Source: Anaerolineales bacterium (GTDB lineage Bacteria; Chloroflexota; Anaerolineae; Anaerolineales; UBA11858). Taken from it: a DNA stretch of 38,346 nucleotides. The stretch is taken from contig JAIORG010000254.1 of NCBI GenBank assembly GCA_021108255.1, positions 1-38,346 on the forward strand, written 5' to 3'. Numbering within the stretch: the first letter of the stretch is position 1; each line of letters begins with the position of its first letter. The notes beneath the pieces are model-generated. The model saw only the letters and a program-made list of their open reading frames with translations. It did not search any database and was not told the DNA's origin. Positions 24,609-33,508 of the stretch are shown piece by piece. The translations under genes and the position numbers were made by a program.

Positions 24609-25427
24609 CTAATGGGATTTTCTCCGTTTGGTCCAGGCAGCAGCGCTGAATCCGATCACCCCTAAACCAAAAAGGATCTCCAAAATCCGCAATATTGAAA
24701 TTCCGTCACTTCCTTCTGGTTCATGAATTTCATCATCCGGGTAATATTCAATAACAGCCGGCAGCGGTTCCGGGGTTTGGGAAGCCCAAGCCTGCACCGT
24801 GGGTTCAAGATCATCTCCACCCTGAGCTCGATTTGTTTCTGTCGCAGCATCTGTATCCTGGGGCTCTTCTTCCTGTCCCTTTTCTGCTACTCCTTCTGCA
24901 AGAACCTCTTCCACTGCTTCCGCTTCGACTGCTGGAGCTCCTGCGTTAGCGAAATCCTCTGTATATTCAGCCACTACCTGCTCTTCAGCAACCTCCCCCA
25001 CAGCCTCCAGAAGAGCTGGTTCCTGCACCGCATCCGCAGCAATTTCTGGTATGGATTCTAGCTGGGCCTCAATTGACTTTGGAGAGAATTCTGCTGACAT
25101 CGCACCCAGGGAAAGGGTTCCCCCAAAATCAAGGATCATTACTCCGATCAATAAAAAAGACATGAGAGCAGCCGCTAGACGGAATCTCGAAAAGGATGGA
25201 TTTTTGGATTTCATCCCGATCATTTCCGGGGTGAGTGTGAAATTCCTCGGCGCTGGTATTCGGGGGGCTGATTGCAAGATTTGTTTGGTTGTTTTCAGCT
25301 GTTCCAAGGCAGCTTGAAACAGAGGATCAGTTTGAATCTTTTTCCTCACTTTAATCAATTCCCGTCCGGACAGCTCGCCATCTAAATAAGCAGAGAGCTG
25401 CGCCCAATCTCTGTCGGTGATTTGCAT
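24609..25427 (-). CDS. Anti-sigma factor, two-TM type with long acidic loop
   Basis: A 272-residue protein starting just after an ECF sigma gene (five-base gap). The N-terminal 55 residues (WAQLSAYLDGELSGRE...) resemble anti-sigma domains but lack the His-Cys-Cys zinc ligands. TM1 is at about 84-102 and TM2 at about 244-265, ending in a short basic tail. Between them lie about 140 extracytoplasmic residues unusually rich in Glu, Ala, Val and Asp (for example 130-200). Two TMs with both ends inside would leave the acidic loop as the likely sensing part. The ATG has a GAGG site at about ten bases. Function inferred from position and topology. Confidence 0.75.
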   Translation of the reverse strand: MQITDRDWAQLSAYLDGELSGRELIKVRKKIQTDPLFQAALEQLKTTKQILQSAPRIPAPRNFTLTPEMIGMKSKNPSFSRFRLAAALMSFLLIGVMILDFGGTLSLGAMSAEFSPKSIEAQLESIPEIAADAVQEPALLEAVGEVAEEQVVAEYTEDFANAGAPAVEAEAVEEVLAEGVAEKGQEEEPQDTDAATETNRAQGGDDLEPTVQAWASQTPEPLPAVIEYYPDDEIHEPEGSDGISILRILEILFGLGVIGFSAAAWTKRRKSH

Positions 25428-25432
25428 TTATT

Positions 25433-26035
25433 TCATACCTCACCTAAATGACGAAATTCAACCGGCAAAAGTTCCCTGAAACCCTGTAAACAATCCTTTA
25501 AATTTCTCCTTGCCCTTGCCAAACGGCTCTTTACTGTACCCAGAGGACAATCAATCACTTTTGCAGCTGAAGCATAATCCATGCCCTGCAGGTCCACCAG
25601 AACCACAATGGTCCGGAACTCAAATTCCAATCGATCCAAACAGATTTGAATGGCTTCAGATAGCTCATTCCGGAGCACAAACTCCTCCGGCTTTTCCTCG
25701 GTATCTTCCAACCAGGAAACCGATTCGGTTTCATCTCCATTTTGATTTTCCGGGTACAGGGGAGCTACAGGCTGACGCTTGCGGCGGCGGAACTCATCAT
25801 AACAAGCATTGCTGACAATGCGGAGCAGCCAGCTCTTAAACGAGCCGCCCCTATAAGTATGGAGCTTTTTATAGGCTGATATGAACGCCTCCTGAACTGC
25901 GTCTTCAGCAGCATCAGGTTCACCGATAATCCGGTACGCCTGGTTATAAACCAGATTCTGATATTCAAGAACAATCTGATTAAAAGAATCTAGATCACCT
26001 TTCAGTGCGTTCTTAATCTGTTCCTTAAGGTCCAT
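25433..26035 (-). CDS. ECF-family RNA polymerase sigma factor
   Basis: A 200-residue group IV sigma factor. Region 2 shows YQNLVYNQAYRIIGEPDAAEDAVQEAF and FKSWLLRIVSNACYDEFRRRK; region 4 shows MDYASAAKVIDCPLGTVKSRLARARRNL. An acidic linker (about 95-120) separates them. It is followed five bases later by its two-TM anti-sigma gene. No ribosome binding site is visible before the ATG at 26035, which is preceded by an A/T-rich stretch. Unlike the first module, no convincing ECF-type self-promoter was found in the 86 bases before it. The TPR gene upstream is on the same strand, so read-through is possible. Confidence 0.93.
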   Translation of the reverse strand: MDLKEQIKNALKGDLDSFNQIVLEYQNLVYNQAYRIIGEPDAAEDAVQEAFISAYKKLHTYRGGSFKSWLLRIVSNACYDEFRRRKRQPVAPLYPENQNGDETESVSWLEDTEEKPEEFVLRNELSEAIQICLDRLEFEFRTIVVLVDLQGMDYASAAKVIDCPLGTVKSRLARARRNLKDCLQGFRELLPVEFRHLGEV

Positions 26036-26121
26036 AGTAAAAAAATAATCCGGTTTTCACTCAGGAACTATTAGAAATCACAACCCGGGCTTCAACTTAT
26101 CATTGTCCAGTAAAATGAAGT

Positions 26122-28437
26122 TCAGTTATGAAGCTGTTCCAAAAGCTTCTGATAATCTTCTATATTTGATGGAGAAAAGGATATAATTTCCTGGATTACC
26201 TGGACAGCATCTTGTTTTCTCCCCGCTTCAAGCAGCATATCACCGAGGTTATCCAATTCAGAAATTGCCTGATCCATCAAACCCAAGTGTTTATAGAGGG
26301 AGACTAATTGTCTGGCTATATAAGCTTCATCAGGTTTCTCTTCTTTTAGGTGCACCAGGTATTCCTTAATGGAATCCATTTGGCTTTCCGGATCAAATTG
26401 TTTAGTAAAACGGTCAATTTCTTTCTCCGCGGCAGGATCATTACCCAAACGGTAATTCAAATCAACGATCGTGATGCTGGTCTTTTGATTTTGAGGTAAT
26501 AACTCACCGATCTCCACATAGGTCTGTAAAGCAGATTCCCAATCTAACCGCTGGATATCAATGTCTGCCAGGCGTTGATGAAGTTTGATTCTCCAACTGG
26601 TATCACCAGGGATAGTTTTTGCCAAAACAAGAGCTTTGGAATACGCTGATCTAGCGCTATCAAGTTCTGCCAGGGGATAAAACACATCCGCGATATTGAT
26701 ATATTCGATTATCGCCTCTTCTTTCTTTCCGTACTCTTCCAGTAAATCAATATAACGCTGGCGAATTTCGATATTCATCGGCTGCAGCTCAATCACCTTT
26801 TCAAGCATCGCTAATGCCCGCTCAGTTTTACCCTGGACAGTATACACATCTGCCACAGCCAGGTACTTTGTAACTGCACCTGAAATTTTATTCTGTTCCA
26901 TTAATATATCCCCTATTGTGACATGGAGAGGGAGGAAAGTCGGCGAATTTCGAAGAGCAAAAAATGCCTTTTCCATAGCCGCTTCATAATGTCCTTCTTC
27001 TGCCAGATCCAGGATATTTCTATGGACATTAATCATTTGAGATCGGCGATCATCTAACAACCCATCCATTTTGGGGAGCAGGGTTCCACCTTCTCCGGCA
27101 TCTTTCCCCCGCATATCGGTCAGGATTTCTTTCCAATCAGATCTGAGCAGCATCCCCTCAATATGCTTACTCATTTTTATAAATGCTTCATCTTCTTCCT
27201 GCGACTCCAGATCATCCATCATCACTTCATAGAGCTGGATCAGATCCTCTACATCTTCGTTCTCAACCAGGGATATATCAGCTATTCTTAATGCTTCAAG
27301 GTATTCCTTACTCGCTTCCATCCAACTCTCTATGCTGTTATAGTAGCTTGCCAATAATAACCTGGATCCCAAAGCAAATTCTGAATGAGATACTGATTTA
27401 ATGAGAGAGCGGGAAGCGCTTTCCATGCGACCCAATTGAATATATAAATAACCCAAGAGGAAATATGCCGCAGGATTGTTATATCCGTCATCAATCGCTG
27501 ATTTTAAGTTGTCCGAGGCTTCTGTTTCATTACCGGAAGAATAGTATTCAATCGCCTGGCTAACATGAAGTTTCTGCAAACTGTCATCCGTGAGGTCCGT
27601 TTCTCCATCGATGTTCCAGCTTAATGCAGAATCTAAATCCCGTTCCTGATCTGGTTTGGACTCTTTATCAAAAATTGCTTCCTCGAAAAGTGCTCCAGCG
27701 AGAACAATCAAGGCATGATCGACTGCTTCTGCGATAGGATTATCGAATTCTTTTTGTTCTACAAGTTTTGGCGGTTCAAGTTGAGCGATATCCACTACCA
27801 GGTCTTCTTCCGGCTCTTTAATAATCGGTTCCGGCAAGGGAAGCTGGCGGCCCTGGTGAAGGATCTCTTTTGCACGAAGAACGATGATATTCTCAGGTGA
27901 AAATTGCAGCGCCCGTTCAATCGCTTCTGCTGCTTTTTTTGTATTTCCTGTAAATTGCAGCAAGCTGGCCGAATGGATATATTCACTGATTGCCAATTTG
28001 TTCTTTCCCAAACGCTGGTATACCATCGCCAAACGAACATGAGCTTTAACGTTTTGAATATCGATCTCTACTACTCTCTTCCAGTTTTCAATGGCTTTTT
28101 GGATATCCTCGTTCTTCAAATGGGATTCAGCAGCATAGAGAGCGGCTTTTACAGCCTCAGCTGGTTTACCAATCTCCTTGTAAATCAGATACATTTTTTC
28201 GTAGGGAGCTGGATCATCCGAGTTTATCCCAATCGCTTTGGAATAGGATTCAAGGGATGCTGCATAATCATGCATTTCGAAATAGGCCAAACCCAAGTTC
28301 AAAATTGCTTTAAAATTTTCAGGGTCAATTTCGAGAGCTTGCTGGTAGTAAGAAGCGGCATCTCCCCAAGTTTGGTCCCAGGCGGCCGAGTTGCCTTTCG
28401 ATAATAAATTTTTCAGCTCTTGATTTTGTTCAATCAT
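26122..28437 (-). CDS. Large tetratricopeptide-repeat protein
   Basis: A 771-residue soluble protein made mostly of TPR units. Clear units include WGDAASYYQQALEIDPENF near residue 24 and KAILNLGLAYFEMHDYAASL near 43, then arrays to about 190, at 295-390 and from about 475 to the C-terminus. A Pro/Glu-rich spacer (about 195-235) and an acidic linker separate the arrays. There is no signal peptide, TM segment or enzymatic motif. TPR proteins act as scaffolds; the partners here are unknown. It begins 26 bases after the polA stop with a GAGAG site, so it is probably co-transcribed with polA. Confidence 0.85.
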   Translation of the reverse strand: MIEQNQELKNLLSKGNSAAWDQTWGDAASYYQQALEIDPENFKAILNLGLAYFEMHDYAASLESYSKAIGINSDDPAPYEKMYLIYKEIGKPAEAVKAALYAAESHLKNEDIQKAIENWKRVVEIDIQNVKAHVRLAMVYQRLGKNKLAISEYIHSASLLQFTGNTKKAAEAIERALQFSPENIIVLRAKEILHQGRQLPLPEPIIKEPEEDLVVDIAQLEPPKLVEQKEFDNPIAEAVDHALIVLAGALFEEAIFDKESKPDQERDLDSALSWNIDGETDLTDDSLQKLHVSQAIEYYSSGNETEASDNLKSAIDDGYNNPAAYFLLGYLYIQLGRMESASRSLIKSVSHSEFALGSRLLLASYYNSIESWMEASKEYLEALRIADISLVENEDVEDLIQLYEVMMDDLESQEEDEAFIKMSKHIEGMLLRSDWKEILTDMRGKDAGEGGTLLPKMDGLLDDRRSQMINVHRNILDLAEEGHYEAAMEKAFFALRNSPTFLPLHVTIGDILMEQNKISGAVTKYLAVADVYTVQGKTERALAMLEKVIELQPMNIEIRQRYIDLLEEYGKKEEAIIEYINIADVFYPLAELDSARSAYSKALVLAKTIPGDTSWRIKLHQRLADIDIQRLDWESALQTYVEIGELLPQNQKTSITIVDLNYRLGNDPAAEKEIDRFTKQFDPESQMDSIKEYLVHLKEEKPDEAYIARQLVSLYKHLGLMDQAISELDNLGDMLLEAGRKQDAVQVIQEIISFSPSNIEDYQKLLEQLHN

Positions 28438-28463
28438 ATAATGCTCTCTTCATCAATTTGCAT

Positions 28464-31265
28464 TCATCCAGTTCCGCTTAGTGTACCCCAATTCTCACCA
28501 TATTTTGCCTCAGTTGTCAGAGGAATGTCAAGTGAATATGCATTCTCCATGGAGGATTGTACAAGTTCAATAGTCTGATCTACTTCACCCTCAGGGGCTT
28601 CCAGGACTAATTCATCATGAACCTGAAGCAGCATTCGCGCAGATAACCCAGATTTTTCCAGTTTCTCTGCCACTGCGATCATTGCCAGCTTCATTATATC
28701 TGCTGCTGTGCCCTGAATGGGCGCATTAATTGCTTCCCGCTCTTCACGGCGGCGAAGATTGTAATTTGAAGTGGAAGCCAACCGCGGGAAATACCTCTTT
28801 CTTCCCAGCAGGGTTTCTACATAACCCTTATCTTTGGCTTGTTCCTTAATTTTATCCAGGTAGTCCCTGATTCCGGGGAACCGCTTAAAATATGTCTCCA
28901 CAAAGGTTTCAGCTTCAGCCAGGGTCAGATTTGTTGACTGGGTTAATCCATAAGCACTCATTCCATAGATCAATCCAAAATTAGTCGCCTTGGCATCTCT
29001 TCTTTGTTGCTCGGTCACTTCGTTCAATGAAATGTTATTAATTGCAGCAGCTGTAGCAGAATGGATATCCTGTCCCTCTCGAAACGCCTTCAGCATCGCC
29101 TGATCACCCGCCATATGTGCGGCTACCCTTAATTCGATTTGGGAGTAATCAACTGCAATCAACGACCAACCCGGCGTTGCCACAAAGGCCTTTCTGACCT
29201 GACGGCCAAGTTCAGTCCGGATAGGAATATTTTGCAAATTCGGATTGGAAGAGGCTATCCTGCCTGTGACCGATCCCGTTTGATTGTAAGAAGTGTGCAC
29301 CCGCTGGGTATCCGGATTAACCTGGCCCTGCAAGGCGTCCACATAGGTTGATTTCAACTTCGCGTACTCCCTGTACTTAAGCACCCAGACTGGAACCACA
29401 TGTTCATCCTTAAGCGTCTCCAGCACATCTGCAGCTGTAGAATAATAACCACTGGCAGTTTTACTTCCCCGGTTTGGGGGAGGAAGATTAAGAGTTGAGA
29501 AAAGCGCTTGAGAAAGCTGTTTGGGGGAATTAAGATTAAACTCATATCCGACTGCCTGTTGAATTTCCCCTTCCAGTTTATTTAATTCCTTTTCAAGCCG
29601 GAGAGACATATCCTGAAGAAATTGTGTGTCCAGCCCAATTCCCTCCATCTCCATAGAAGCGATTACAGAGACCAGGGGCATTTCAATCTGGTTATACAGA
29701 TCCAGGCTCCCTACCCGGATTAATTCCTTTTCAAGGATCGGCTGCAGAAAAAGCACCATTACCGCATCTTCTACTGCGTATCTGGCGGTATCCTGTATAG
29801 CTACTTCAGCCATTGTGATCTGGGATTTACCTTTCCCGATCAGGGACTCAATTTCATTCATTGACTGATTCAATCTAACCCAGGATAATTTTTTTAATCC
29901 CAGGTTCCGTGAAGACGGGTTGATCACCCATTCAGCAATCATGCTGTCAAAACTAAGTGGATGAGTTTTTAGTCCGGCCCGAGCCAGAAGAATATAATCG
30001 TATTTAAGATTGTGACCCATTTTCTGGATAGACGGATCAGTCATCGATTCTTTAATCGCAGCCAGAACCTGTTCCAGCGGTAGTTGCTTTCCTTCTTTAT
30101 GCCCCACAGGTATGTAATAACCGCCTTCTCCTGACACTGCCAGAGAGATTCCCACCAGTTCTGCCTGCATTTGATCAGTGGATGTCGTTTCTGTATCAAA
30201 AGCGATTACCGAAGCATTACTGAGGGTTTTTTCAAGGGCATTCAGTTGTTTTTCAGTGTTAATAATTTCTACTTCAATCCCTCCATTACTTTCCTGTTCG
30301 ATCAAGAAATCCGACTTTTTTTCATCCTCTGCACCTGATAAAAAAGACATTTGTTGTCCAGGAACTGTTTTTCCATATATTTCTTCTATGGTGGATAATC
30401 TGCCAAGCAGGGATCCAAATTCCAGGTTCCGGAATAAATCGCGAACTTTTAGCGGATCGAATTGGTCCGGACGGGCTTGTTCCAGGTCGATTTCTATTCC
30501 CAGGTCACTGACAATGGTTGCCAATTTTTTACTTAAGTATGCGCTTTCCCGCCCTTCAGCGAGTTTGGTCTGAAAACGGGATGGTACAGCTTCCAGATTA
30601 TTGTAGATCTGATCGAGGGTTTTATATTCTTCCAATAATTTCACGGCGGTTTTTTTTCCCACTCCATAAACCCCGGGGATGTTATCTGACCTATCACCGA
30701 TTATCGCTTTAAAATCCACCACTTGTTCAGGCCAGACACCCATAGATTCTTTAACGTCATCCCGGAAATAATCTCTGGCATCACTGAGAGTTTTTCCCGG
30801 TAAACTGACTGAGATTCGATCATTCACGAGCTGGAGCAGATCCTTGTCTCCAGTAATAATTTTTACTGCCAATCCCTTATCCACTGCCCAATTTGCCAAA
30901 CTGCCGAGGACATCATCCGCTTCGTATCCTTCCATCTCCGCCCTGGGAATATTAAATGTATCTACCAGATTTCTGATCCGTTCAATTTGCACTCGCAGGT
31001 CATCCGGCATTTTTTCCCGGGTAGCTTTGTAGTCAGGGAACAGTTCATCCCGAAAAGTTTTCCCGGTATCAAAAACAACTGCCAGATAATCAGGCCGTTC
31101 CTGCTCCAGCAAACGGAGCAGAACACTGGTAAATCCGTAAACACCGGCAGTTGGTTCTCCATCGCTGGTTAACCAGCGATCTGAAGCTGTACCTCCGCTG
31201 GTCAGCGCAAAGTAAGTTCTATACGCCAGAGCGTGTCCATCGATTAGATAAAGGGTAGAAGGCAT
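28464..31265 (-). CDS. polA: DNA polymerase I with active 5' nuclease and proofreading domains
   Basis: PolA fills repair gaps and removes RNA primers. The 933-residue protein has all three domains. The 5' nuclease (about 1-295) shows EGYEADDVLG, TGDKDLLQLV and a helix-hairpin-helix IPGVYGVGKKTA. The 3'-5' exonuclease (about 340-510) retains its metal ligands: Asp357 and Glu359 in FDTET, Asp423 in NLKYD, and Tyr496/Asp500 in YAVED, so proofreading should be active, unlike in Taq or Bacillus-type enzymes. The polymerase has motif A DYSQIELR, motif B RRDAKATNFGLIYG and motif C VHDEL. The start ATG has only a weak GGA-type site. It diverges from glpK across a 438-base spacer and is followed by a TPR gene. 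Confidence 0.97.
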   Translation of the reverse strand: MPSTLYLIDGHALAYRTYFALTSGGTASDRWLTSDGEPTAGVYGFTSVLLRLLEQERPDYLAVVFDTGKTFRDELFPDYKATREKMPDDLRVQIERIRNLVDTFNIPRAEMEGYEADDVLGSLANWAVDKGLAVKIITGDKDLLQLVNDRISVSLPGKTLSDARDYFRDDVKESMGVWPEQVVDFKAIIGDRSDNIPGVYGVGKKTAVKLLEEYKTLDQIYNNLEAVPSRFQTKLAEGRESAYLSKKLATIVSDLGIEIDLEQARPDQFDPLKVRDLFRNLEFGSLLGRLSTIEEIYGKTVPGQQMSFLSGAEDEKKSDFLIEQESNGGIEVEIINTEKQLNALEKTLSNASVIAFDTETTSTDQMQAELVGISLAVSGEGGYYIPVGHKEGKQLPLEQVLAAIKESMTDPSIQKMGHNLKYDYILLARAGLKTHPLSFDSMIAEWVINPSSRNLGLKKLSWVRLNQSMNEIESLIGKGKSQITMAEVAIQDTARYAVEDAVMVLFLQPILEKELIRVGSLDLYNQIEMPLVSVIASMEMEGIGLDTQFLQDMSLRLEKELNKLEGEIQQAVGYEFNLNSPKQLSQALFSTLNLPPPNRGSKTASGYYSTAADVLETLKDEHVVPVWVLKYREYAKLKSTYVDALQGQVNPDTQRVHTSYNQTGSVTGRIASSNPNLQNIPIRTELGRQVRKAFVATPGWSLIAVDYSQIELRVAAHMAGDQAMLKAFREGQDIHSATAAAINNISLNEVTEQQRRDAKATNFGLIYGMSAYGLTQSTNLTLAEAETFVETYFKRFPGIRDYLDKIKEQAKDKGYVETLLGRKRYFPRLASTSNYNLRRREEREAINAPIQGTAADIMKLAMIAVAEKLEKSGLSARMLLQVHDELVLEAPEGEVDQTIELVQSSMENAYSLDIPLTTEAKYGENWGTLSGTG

Positions 31266-31459
31266 ATCATATCCAGATAACTGGTCTGAAAGGACGAAAT
31301 CGGTTCCTAAATAATTATTATATCTTTAACAAAGGGAACCCGTAAGTTCCTCGTCGGGTTTCATTATATCCTTTCCACAGATCCCCTTCCTGATAAAAAC
31401 GCAAGGGTCAAAATACCTGGATAAAAATGAGCCGCTGTGATTTCTTGTGGTGATGTAAG

Positions 31460-31474
31460 TTTAACATGGTTAAA
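31460..31474. promoter_or_regulatory. Operator-like palindrome TTTAAC-ATG-GTTAAA
   Basis: A perfect 6-bp inverted repeat with a three-base centre, the size and symmetry of a repressor site. It overlaps one arm of a wider inverted repeat TGTGATTT (31436-31443) / AAATCACA (31472-31479). It sits midway between the divergent polA and glpK genes. The cognate regulator is unknown. Confidence 0.4.
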
Positions 31475-31608
31475 TCACACATACAAGGTGAGGAGATTTA
31501 CCTTACCGTTTTCTTCATAAACCTGGTTGAAATATGAAAAATTCCCCTGCCTGTATCTATCTTACACTGTGCAAATTTTAAGGGATGTTGATCTCAATTT
31601 GATCAGCA

Positions 31609-31638
31609 CTGACAATCAAGGTTCATTTTGGATATAAT
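31609..31638 (+). promoter_or_regulatory. Sigma70-type promoter for glpK
   Basis: CTGACA (31609-31614) and a perfect TATAAT (31633-31638) are separated by 18 bases. The predicted start near 31645 leaves a leader of about 60 bases. An AAGGA ribosome binding site precedes the glpK ATG. Confidence 0.7.
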
Positions 31639-31703
31639 TGACTCGAGGGTGAAGGGTCATCATCAAGAAAAGAAGGAAATACCAAAATCATCAAGGAAAA
31701 TTT

Positions 31704-33203
31704 ATGGCTAAAATGATTGCTGCGCTGGATCAAGGAACAACCAGCACCCGGTGCATCCTTTTTAATCAATCTGGTGAGATTGTCGCCAGCAGTCAAAAAG
31801 AACACAGGCAAATCTATCCCCAGCCGGGTTGGGTTGAACATGATCCACTAGAAATCTGGCAGAATTCAGTTAAGGTAATTGAAGATGCGCTCGTTAAAGC
31901 AGATCTAAAAGTTACTGATCTTGCCGCACTCGGAATCACAAATCAGCGGGAAACAACTGTTGCCTGGTCAAAATCAACCGGTGAACCAGTATCTAACGCC
32001 ATCGTCTGGCAGGATACCCGGACGGATGCCATCTGCCGGGATTTAAGTCGTGACGGGGGACAGGATCGTTTTCGAGCGACAACTGGACTGCCGCTATCGA
32101 CCTATTTTTCAGGTCCAAAAATTAAGTGGATTCTCCAGAATATTCCGGGGGCAAAAACTCTCTCGGATCAAGGAGATTTGCTGTTTGGGAATATTGACAC
32201 CTGGATTATCTGGAATCTAACCGGAGGAGTGAATGGCGGGCAGCATGTCACAGATGTCACCAACGCATCAAGGACTATGCTGATGGACCTAAAAACACTC
32301 AACTGGTCTCCGGATATATTAAAAACGATGGGGATTCCCCCTCAGATGCTGCCTCGAATCTGCTCGTCCAGCGAATTGTTTGGTGAAGCAGTCAGCCCAC
32401 TTGAGGGATTACCCATATCCGGTATCCTGGGAGACCAGCAAGCTGCGCTGTTCGGACAGACCTGTTTTGATCCGGGCGACGCGAAAAACACCTATGGAAC
32501 TGGCTGCTTCTTACTGCTGAATAGCGGCTCTAACCCTACAATCAGCAAACACGGATTATTAACCACACTTGCCTACAAGATCGGGGCCCAGGAGCCAGTA
32601 TATGCGCTGGAGGGTTCTATAGCAATTGCTGGCGCCTTGATTCAATGGCTTCGGGATAATTTAGGATTAATCCAGGACTCATCCGAGGTTGAAAAATTGG
32701 CGCGGGAGGTTGACAATAACGGGGGAATTTATTTTGTGCCAGCATTTTCGGGTTTATACGCGCCATATTGGCAATCTGATGCCCGGGGAGTAATTGCCGG
32801 GTTAACCAGCTACATTAACAAAGCTCATATTGCCCGGGCAGCTCTTGAGGCAACAGCTTTCCAAACCAAAGAAATATTGGAAGCAATGGAGAAGGACACC
32901 GGGATTAATCTCAAATCCTTGAAAGTAGACGGCGGCATGGTCGGTAATGAATTATTAATGCAATTCCAGGCTGATCTGCTTAACGTACCGGTAATCCGCC
33001 CTACGATCACAGAAACCACCGCCCTGGGCGCTGCCTATGCCGCAGGCCTGGCGGTAGGATTCTGGAAAGATTTGGATAGTTTGAGGACATATTGGAAGGA
33101 AGATCATACCTGGGTTCCAGATATGTCTGACCAGGATCGATTGACCCAATACAATCTGTGGAAAAAGGCTGTCAGCAAGTCATTCAACTGGTTGAGTGAC
33201 TAA
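31704..33203 (+). CDS. glpK: Glycerol kinase
   Basis: GlpK phosphorylates glycerol with ATP to glycerol 3-phosphate, feeding glycolysis or lipid synthesis. The 499-residue FGGY-family protein has [10 protein letters not shown] at 7-16, [12 protein letters not shown], the substrate-region segments WQDTR and [21 protein letters not shown]-like ATP-site sequence, and [14 protein letters not shown]. Length is typical. It stands alone: no glpF, glpD or regulator is adjacent, and a bidirectional terminator follows at 33229-33262. An AAGGA site lies six bases before the ATG. Confidence 0.96.
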   Translation: MAKMIAALDQGTTSTRCILFNQSGEIVASSQKEHRQIYPQPGWVEHDPLEIWQNSVKVIEDALVKADLKVTDLAALGITNQRETTVAWSKSTGEPVSNAIVWQDTRTDAICRDLSRDGGQDRFRATTGLPLSTYFSGPKIKWILQNIPGAKTLSDQGDLLFGNIDTWIIWNLTGGVNGGQHVTDVTNASRTMLMDLKTLNWSPDILKTMGIPPQMLPRICSSSELFGEAVSPLEGLPISGILGDQQAALFGQTCFDPGDAKNTYGTGCFLLLNSGSNPTISKHGLLTTLAYKIGAQEPVYALEGSIAIAGALIQWLRDNLGLIQDSSEVEKLAREVDNNGGIYFVPAFSGLYAPYWQSDARGVIAGLTSYINKAHIARAALEATAFQTKEILEAMEKDTGINLKSLKVDGGMVGNELLMQFQADLLNVPVIRPTITETTALGAAYAAGLAVGFWKDLDSLRTYWKEDHTWVPDMSDQDRLTQYNLWKKAVSKSFNWLSD

Positions 33204-33228
33204 TCTAAAGAGACCGGTCTAAAAAAAG

Positions 33229-33262
33229 AGGATCCCGGAGTTTTCAAAAACTCCGGGATCCT
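33229..33262. terminator. Bidirectional terminator between glpK and the rho cluster
   Basis: A 16-bp perfect stem (AGGATCCCGGAGTTTT and its complement) with a two-base loop as drawn. On the minus strand it is followed by CTTTTTTT, and on the plus strand by TTACTTTT. It lies between glpK (ends 33203) and the convergent 66-residue gene (ends 33277), so it can stop transcription from both sides. Confidence 0.9.
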
Positions 33263-33276
33263 TTACTTTTAATGAT

Positions 33277-33477
33277 CTACCCCCGCCCTTCCAGTAATAA
33301 TTCAGTCAGCTGCAGGAATTCTTCCCATTCTTCAGCAAAGAAATGGACAGTCAGATTATTCAATTCAAGATGGTATGTACTCTCTCCATCCGGTTCGTCC
33401 GCCCGCCAGGCTAGATAGCTTTCGGTTTCAGCGATGACTTCAGTTTCTAAATCCTGATCCTCATATTCTTTATTCAT
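33277..33477 (-). CDS. Small acidic protein of unknown function
   Basis: A 66-residue acidic protein with many Glu and Asp residues (start MNKEYEDQDLETEV) and a C-terminal part with alternating aromatic and hydrophobic residues (LTVHFFAEEWEEFLQLTELLL) that may be a helix. The ATG at 33477 has an AGGAG site five to six bases upstream. The frame is open further upstream to 33606, but that extension overlaps the M23 peptidase gene and lacks such a site, so the short form is chosen. It follows the peptidase gene by 31 bases and ends just before a strong terminator. No family recognised. Confidence 0.65.
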   Translation of the reverse strand: MNKEYEDQDLETEVIAETESYLAWRADEPDGESTYHLELNNLTVHFFAEEWEEFLQLTELLLEGRG

Positions 33478-33508
33478 ATCTTCTCCTTCTATATTTGAAT
33501 GATTGCGG

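Larger units (their letters stand above)
31266..31703. other. 438-base divergent spacer between polA and glpK
   Basis: No coding sequence or RNA gene was recognised. It contains two TATAAT boxes on the minus strand (31317-31322 and 31363-31368) that could serve polA but lack good -35 partners. A hairpin AACCCG/CGGGTT lies between them. The 15-bp palindrome at 31460-31474 and the glpK promoter at 31609-31638 are listed separately. Near the glpK promoter TGATC and GATCA are arranged as an inverted repeat just before the -35. Confidence 0.6.

Noticed and set aside
26036-26124. ECF-type self-promoter for the second sigma gene
   Set aside because: TGAACT-N16-TGATAA can be drawn near 26119-26124, but the -10 does not fit ECF patterns and no other candidate was convincing.
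31436-31479. CRP-type site (TGTGA...TCACA)
   Set aside because: The half-sites are 28 bases apart instead of six, so it is not a CRP-like site. It is kept only as generic symmetry.
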